DNA from: an uncultured Bdellovibrio sp.
Lineage (GTDB): Bacteria > Bdellovibrionota > Bdellovibrionia > Bdellovibrionales > Bdellovibrionaceae
DNA length: 12,788 nt
NCBI RefSeq assembly: GCF_946478835.1
Contig: NZ_CAMLDV010000099.1
Location: 1-12,788, forward strand
Direction: 5' to 3'
Shown: piece by piece, positions 10,216 through 12,788 of the stretch
How positions within the stretch are numbered: the first letter of the stretch is position 1
Layout of the letters: each line of letters begins with the position of its first letter
Position numbers and translations under genes: made by a program
The notes under the pieces: generated by a model
Databases searched by the model: none
What the model was told of the DNA's origin: nothing
What the model saw: the letters and a program-made list of their open reading frames with translations, nothing else

Positions 10216-11136
10216 ATGGACATGATCAAGAATCGCCTGGAAAAGAATTTTAAAAAACTCAAGAGCTGGTCTGAGCGTCATCAGATTGAGGCCTTCCGTC
10301 TTTATGACCGTGACATTCCCGAATATCCGTTCATCGTCGATGTTTATAAAGATCACTACGTCGTTTACGACAAAAGTGACTTCATAAAAGATAAAGATAA
10401 AAATCACCTTCCTCATGTTATTGAAGCCCTCAAAGCTCTTTTCAAAACTTCGGAAGATTGTATTGTGATTAAAAAGCGTGAGCGCCAAGAAGGACTTAAA
10501 CAGTACGAAAAGTTGGATTCCAAGGAGCAAACTTTTTCCGTGCAGGAATCGCAAGCTCTTCTAAAAGTAAATCTTTATGATTATCTTGATACCGGATTGT
10601 TCCTAGATCACCGTCCGATGCGCCAAAAGGTTTTCAAAACAGCGAAAGACAAAAAGTTCTTAAATCTTTTTTGCTACACAGGGTCTGTCAGTGTATTTGC
10701 GGCCTTGGCGGGGGCTCGCACGACAAGTGTCGACATGTCTCAAACCTATTTGCGTTGGGCCCAAGACAACTTCGAACTGAATCAGATTGATTTGGGTAAT
10801 CACAGCTTTATCAATGCCGACGTTCTGGAGTGGTTGCGCGCCAATCGCGATCACGCTGCTTTTGACATGATCTTTTTAGATCCTCCCACTTTTTCTAATT
10901 CCAAAAAAATGGAAGACAGTTTTGAGGTCGAGCGTGATCAGGATTTTCTCGTCGATTCCTGCATGAGTATGCTGAAGCCCAACGGAGTTTTGTATTTCTC
11001 GAATAACAAACGAAAATTCAAATTGTCTGAGAACATTCTTGCCAAATACACCGTCAAAGATCTGACGGAGGAAAGCATTCCACAAGATTTTCACGACAAA
11101 AAAATACACTGTTGTTTTGAAATTAAAAATAAATAA
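10216..11136 (+). CDS. rlmK: 23S rRNA (guanine-N7)-methyltransferase, RlmK-type, standalone
   Basis: The protein has 306 residues and looks colinear with the C-terminal RlmK half of E. coli RlmKL as I remember it. The N-terminus NRLEKNFKKLKSW...RLYDRDIPEYPFIVDVY matches the start of that half. It is followed by RERQEGLKQYEKL, then TGLFLDHRPMR. The AdoMet-binding motif I is FLNLFCYTG at 148-156 with the acidic SVDMS strand near 172. The catalytic motif IV is D222-P-P-T-F-S. RlmK makes m7G at position 2069 (E. coli numbering) of 23S rRNA. The m2G2445-forming RlmL half and the THUMP domain are absent, so this is a single-activity version. ATG 10216 is chosen because homology begins immediately. 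A second in-frame ATG lies two codons on. No clear Shine-Dalgarno is visible. The close divergent deaminase suggests a shared RNA-related role. Confidence 0.9.
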   Translation: MDMIKNRLEKNFKKLKSWSERHQIEAFRLYDRDIPEYPFIVDVYKDHYVVYDKSDFIKDKDKNHLPHVIEALKALFKTSEDCIVIKKRERQEGLKQYEKLDSKEQTFSVQESQALLKVNLYDYLDTGLFLDHRPMRQKVFKTAKDKKFLNLFCYTGSVSVFAALAGARTTSVDMSQTYLRWAQDNFELNQIDLGNHSFINADVLEWLRANRDHAAFDMIFLDPPTFSNSKKMEDSFEVERDQDFLVDSCMSMLKPNGVLYFSNNKRKFKLSENILAKYTVKDLTEESIPQDFHDKKIHCCFEIKNK

Positions 11137-11154
11137 GAGACTTATCTATACGGT

Positions 11155-11170
11155 AAGGTGAACTCACCTT
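11155..11170. promoter_or_regulatory. Inverted repeat upstream of the NodB-like gene
   Basis: AAGGTGA-AC-TCACCTT is a perfect seven-base inverted repeat with a two-base centre, 46 bases upstream of the GTG start. If the TAGAAT box at 11182-11187 is used as the -10, this dyad covers the -35 region and would be a good operator site. Its right arm, TCACCT, also resembles the 3' end of 16S rRNA and could pair with the gene's own ribosome site AGGTGA if it is transcribed. Which reading is correct cannot be told from sequence alone. Confidence 0.45.
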
Positions 11171-11181
11171 CATCCTGCGCT

Positions 11182-11187
11182 TAGAAT
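11182..11187 (+). promoter_or_regulatory. Possible -10 box of the NodB-like gene
   Basis: TAGAAT is one mismatch from the TATAAT consensus and lies 29 bases before the GTG start. A -35 box is poor at all usual spacings (three of six matches at best), as might be expected of an activator-dependent or repressed promoter. A transcription start near 11194 would give a leader of about 23 bases with the ribosome site in it. Confidence 0.4.
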
Positions 11188-11216
11188 TGTTCCAAACATT
11201 CAAAGTGAGGTGAAAC

Positions 11217-12320
11217 GTGATTTCAAGATTGGAAAAGCTCTCTTTGGGAGCTCTAATGTCTTTTTCTCTCTTAGCGTCTACAGTTTGGGCTGAAAATCAA
11301 AGCGTTCCGACTCCTGAAAAAGTGGCGCGACCACCGCAATATATTATGATCGGCTTCGATGGCGGTTTGGATTTAAGGCAGTGGCAAGCCACACGCGATT
11401 TTGCGGCGGACATGACCAAAAACAACAAGCCTGTGAAATTCACATATTTCATTAGCGGCGTTTATTTTCTTCGTCAGGCGAACCGTCACTTCTATGCTCC
11501 ACCAAAACACGATGTGGGATATTCCAATATCGGCTTTGGTGAAAGTGCCATGGGAATTGCCTCCCGCCTTAACATGATGAACGATGCTTATGCTGAAGGA
11601 CACGAAATCGCTTCTCGGGGCAACGGTCAGTTTGATGGGGCTCGTGAAAATTGGGATACAAATGACTGGGATTCTGAATTTAAGCAATTCAACGACTTGG
11701 TTTTCGGCGCTTATTTCAACAATGGTCTGACTCCGAGTTCAAAATATCCACAAGGTTATGCTTTGGGAGAAAAAGATGTCGTTGGCTTCCGTGCTCCCCG
11801 CTTGGGCGTGAATGAAGCTCTTTGGCAAACAATGAAGGCCATGAACTTCCGCTATGACGTCTCTGTTCCCGGCGCTTCAACTTTGTGGCCGACGAAAAAC
11901 AAATACGGATTCTGGAATATCACTCTTCCTATGATTGAGATGGCTGGAAGCGGAAAGCTGATCATCGGCATGGATTATAACTTTTACTATGTTCATTCCA
12001 AAGCCAAAGAGGATCTCGCAAACCGCGAACACTATCGTAAGGAAATGCTCGACTCTTACATGAACTACTTCAATATGAACTACTACGGTCGCCGTGCGCC
12101 TGTGAGCTTGGGTCACAACTTTGAGAAGTACAATGGTGGCGCTTACTGGGACGCTCTTCAGGATTTTGTTAAGAATGTCTGCGGAATGCCAGAGGTAAAA
12201 TGCGTGAGCTACAAACAATACGCTGATTGGCTCGACACTTTAACTCCTGAAATTCTCACATCTTACAAGCTAGGGCAATTTGACCTGCTTCCACGCCCAC
12301 GTCGCCCTAATATTCAATAG
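11217..12320 (+). CDS. Secreted NodB-fold (polysaccharide deacetylase-like) protein lacking the metal-binding triad
   Basis: The protein has 367 residues. A Sec signal peptide is clear: R4 and K7, hydrophobic [12 protein letters not shown], and cleavage after VWA at residue 25. The mature part resembles CE4/NodB polysaccharide deacetylases, especially the animal chitin-deacetylase-like branch: IGFDGG (45-50), EGHEIAS (128-133), [18 protein letters not shown] (189-206), FRYDVS (211-216) and SLGHNF (297-302). Against the CE4 motifs, D48 (catalytic base position), the Arg of RAP (R192) and H300 are kept. The second Asp of motif 1 is G49, and the two metal His of HxxxH are R134 and Q138. It may therefore be a non-catalytic carbohydrate-binding relative or an enzyme with altered chemistry. 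The GTG start is supported by GAGGTGA just upstream and by the signal peptide. It follows rlmK by 80 bp. Likely location is the periplasm or outside; the target glycan is unknown. Confidence 0.8.
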   Translation: MISRLEKLSLGALMSFSLLASTVWAENQSVPTPEKVARPPQYIMIGFDGGLDLRQWQATRDFAADMTKNNKPVKFTYFISGVYFLRQANRHFYAPPKHDVGYSNIGFGESAMGIASRLNMMNDAYAEGHEIASRGNGQFDGARENWDTNDWDSEFKQFNDLVFGAYFNNGLTPSSKYPQGYALGEKDVVGFRAPRLGVNEALWQTMKAMNFRYDVSVPGASTLWPTKNKYGFWNITLPMIEMAGSGKLIIGMDYNFYYVHSKAKEDLANREHYRKEMLDSYMNYFNMNYYGRRAPVSLGHNFEKYNGGAYWDALQDFVKNVCGMPEVKCVSYKQYADWLDTLTPEILTSYKLGQFDLLPRPRRPNIQ

Positions 12321-12368
12321 GGTTTCGCAAGTTTGGTAACTCTTTGAAAGGACGATTTTTTTCTTGTC

Positions 12369-12398
12369 AGGGGGGTGAAAAGATCCTAGAACCCCCCT
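12369..12398 (+). other. G6/C6 hairpin between the NodB-like gene and speD
   Basis: AGGGGGGT (12369-12376) and ACCCCCCT (12391-12398) form a perfect eight-base stem with a 14-base loop. It lies 48 bases after the NodB-like stop and 24 bases before the speD ribosome site. Only TTT follows the C run, so it is a poor intrinsic terminator, although a weak or partial one is possible. It could instead be a leader structure of speD. No known riboswitch class was recognised in it. Confidence 0.5.
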
Positions 12399-12436
12399 TT
12401 CATAAAAAACACATCCATTTCTGGGAGGACAGTGAA

Positions 12437-12788
12437 TTGAAAGCTCTAGGTCGCCATATTTTAGTTGAGTTCAGTGGTTGCAACGCTGAGGTTTTGAACG
12501 ACGTTTCGATCATCGAAAGAAGTATGATTGAAGCCGCGCAAATCGCAGGAGCTACTGTTATTAATTCGACTTTCCATCACTTTTCTCCGTGGGGTGTAAG
12601 TGGTGTTGTGGTGATTCAAGAAAGCCATTTAGCAATTCACACTTGGCCTGAATACCGTTACGCCGCTGTCGATCTTTTCACTTGCGGCGACTCGGTTGAT
12701 CCCTGGGTTTCTTTCGAACACCTGAAAAAAGCTTTCCAAGCAAATTACTCTGCACTTGAAATGAACCGTGGATCTCTTCACGTTATTC
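12437..12788 (+). CDS. speD: S-adenosylmethionine decarboxylase proenzyme, prokaryotic class 1B (3' end outside window)
   Basis: SpeD decarboxylates AdoMet to the aminopropyl donor for spermidine synthesis, using a pyruvoyl group made by self-cleavage. The 117 visible residues read [14 protein letters not shown] at the start and continue through [38 protein letters not shown]. The cleavage site E62-S63 gives the pyruvoyl at Ser63. H68 and C83 sit at the positions I recall for the T. maritima enzyme. The family is usually about 120-130 residues, so only a short tail is missing. The start is TTG at 12437: the homology begins there, GGGAGGA lies seven bases upstream, and no in-frame ATG or GTG exists just before it. 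GTG at 12432 is in another frame. Substrate and product link it to polyamine synthesis; speE is not in view. The C-rich hairpin upstream may affect its expression. Confidence 0.93.
   Translation, partial: MKALGRHILVEFSGCNAEVLNDVSIIERSMIEAAQIAGATVINSTFHHFSPWGVSGVVVIQESHLAIHTWPEYRYAAVDLFTCGDSVDPWVSFEHLKKAFQANYSALEMNRGSLHVI

Noticed and set aside
12327..12362. Imperfect hairpin followed by a T7 run after the NodB-like gene
   Set aside because: The stem is interrupted and about ten bases separate it from the T run, so I could not support a terminator.
12432..12434. GTG as an alternative start of speD
   Set aside because: It is in a different frame from the SpeD sequence; the in-frame start at the homology boundary is TTG at 12437.

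Overview
The window looks like chromosomal DNA from a Bdellovibrio-type predatory bacterium (Bdellovibrionota). No single marker proves this. The inference rests on a deaminase that resembles the Bd3614-like family (named after a B. bacteriovorus locus) beside a 23S rRNA methylase, on a giant secreted Ig-like/RCC1 surface protein, and on moderate GC content judged by eye. I see no mobile element, tRNA, rRNA or CRISPR array.

Layout. (1) Positions 2-7144 (+) hold the 3' part of a very large surface-protein gene whose start lies left of the window. It encodes about 14 Ig/FN3-like modules, two Calx-beta domains and 14 RCC1 repeats, which would make two seven-bladed propellers. (2) Positions 7146-7574 (-) encode a 15-cysteine four-helix-bundle copper-storage-like protein without a signal peptide. 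It converges on gene 1 with one base between the stop codons. (3) A 203-bp divergent spacer carries several dyad symmetries. (4) Positions 7778-9364 (+) encode a soluble PAS hybrid histidine kinase with a receiver domain. (5) Positions 9339-10169 (-) encode a two-domain nucleic-acid-type deaminase, overlapping the kinase 3' end by 26 bp. (6) Positions 10216-11136 (+) encode an RlmK-type 23S rRNA methyltransferase, head to head with the deaminase across 46 bp. (7) Positions 11217-12320 (+) encode a secreted NodB-fold (polysaccharide-deacetylase-like) protein that appears to lack its metal ligands. (8) From 12437 to the right edge (+) runs most of speD (AdoMet decarboxylase), starting at TTG.

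How the genes may work together. The strongest functional pairing is the deaminase with the rRNA methylase. The adjacency suggests an RNA-modifying or RNA-editing role for the deaminase, but this is inference. The copper-storage-like gene and the hybrid kinase share a divergent regulatory region and could be co-regulated. The surface protein and the NodB-like protein are both exported and probably act at the cell envelope. SpeD supplies decarboxylated AdoMet for polyamine synthesis; its partner speE is not in view.

The most noteworthy points are the deaminase/RlmK pair, the apparently metal-less NodB-fold protein, the strictly paired cysteines in all 14 RCC1 blades, and clusters of inverted repeats ahead of the kinase, the NodB-like gene and speD.
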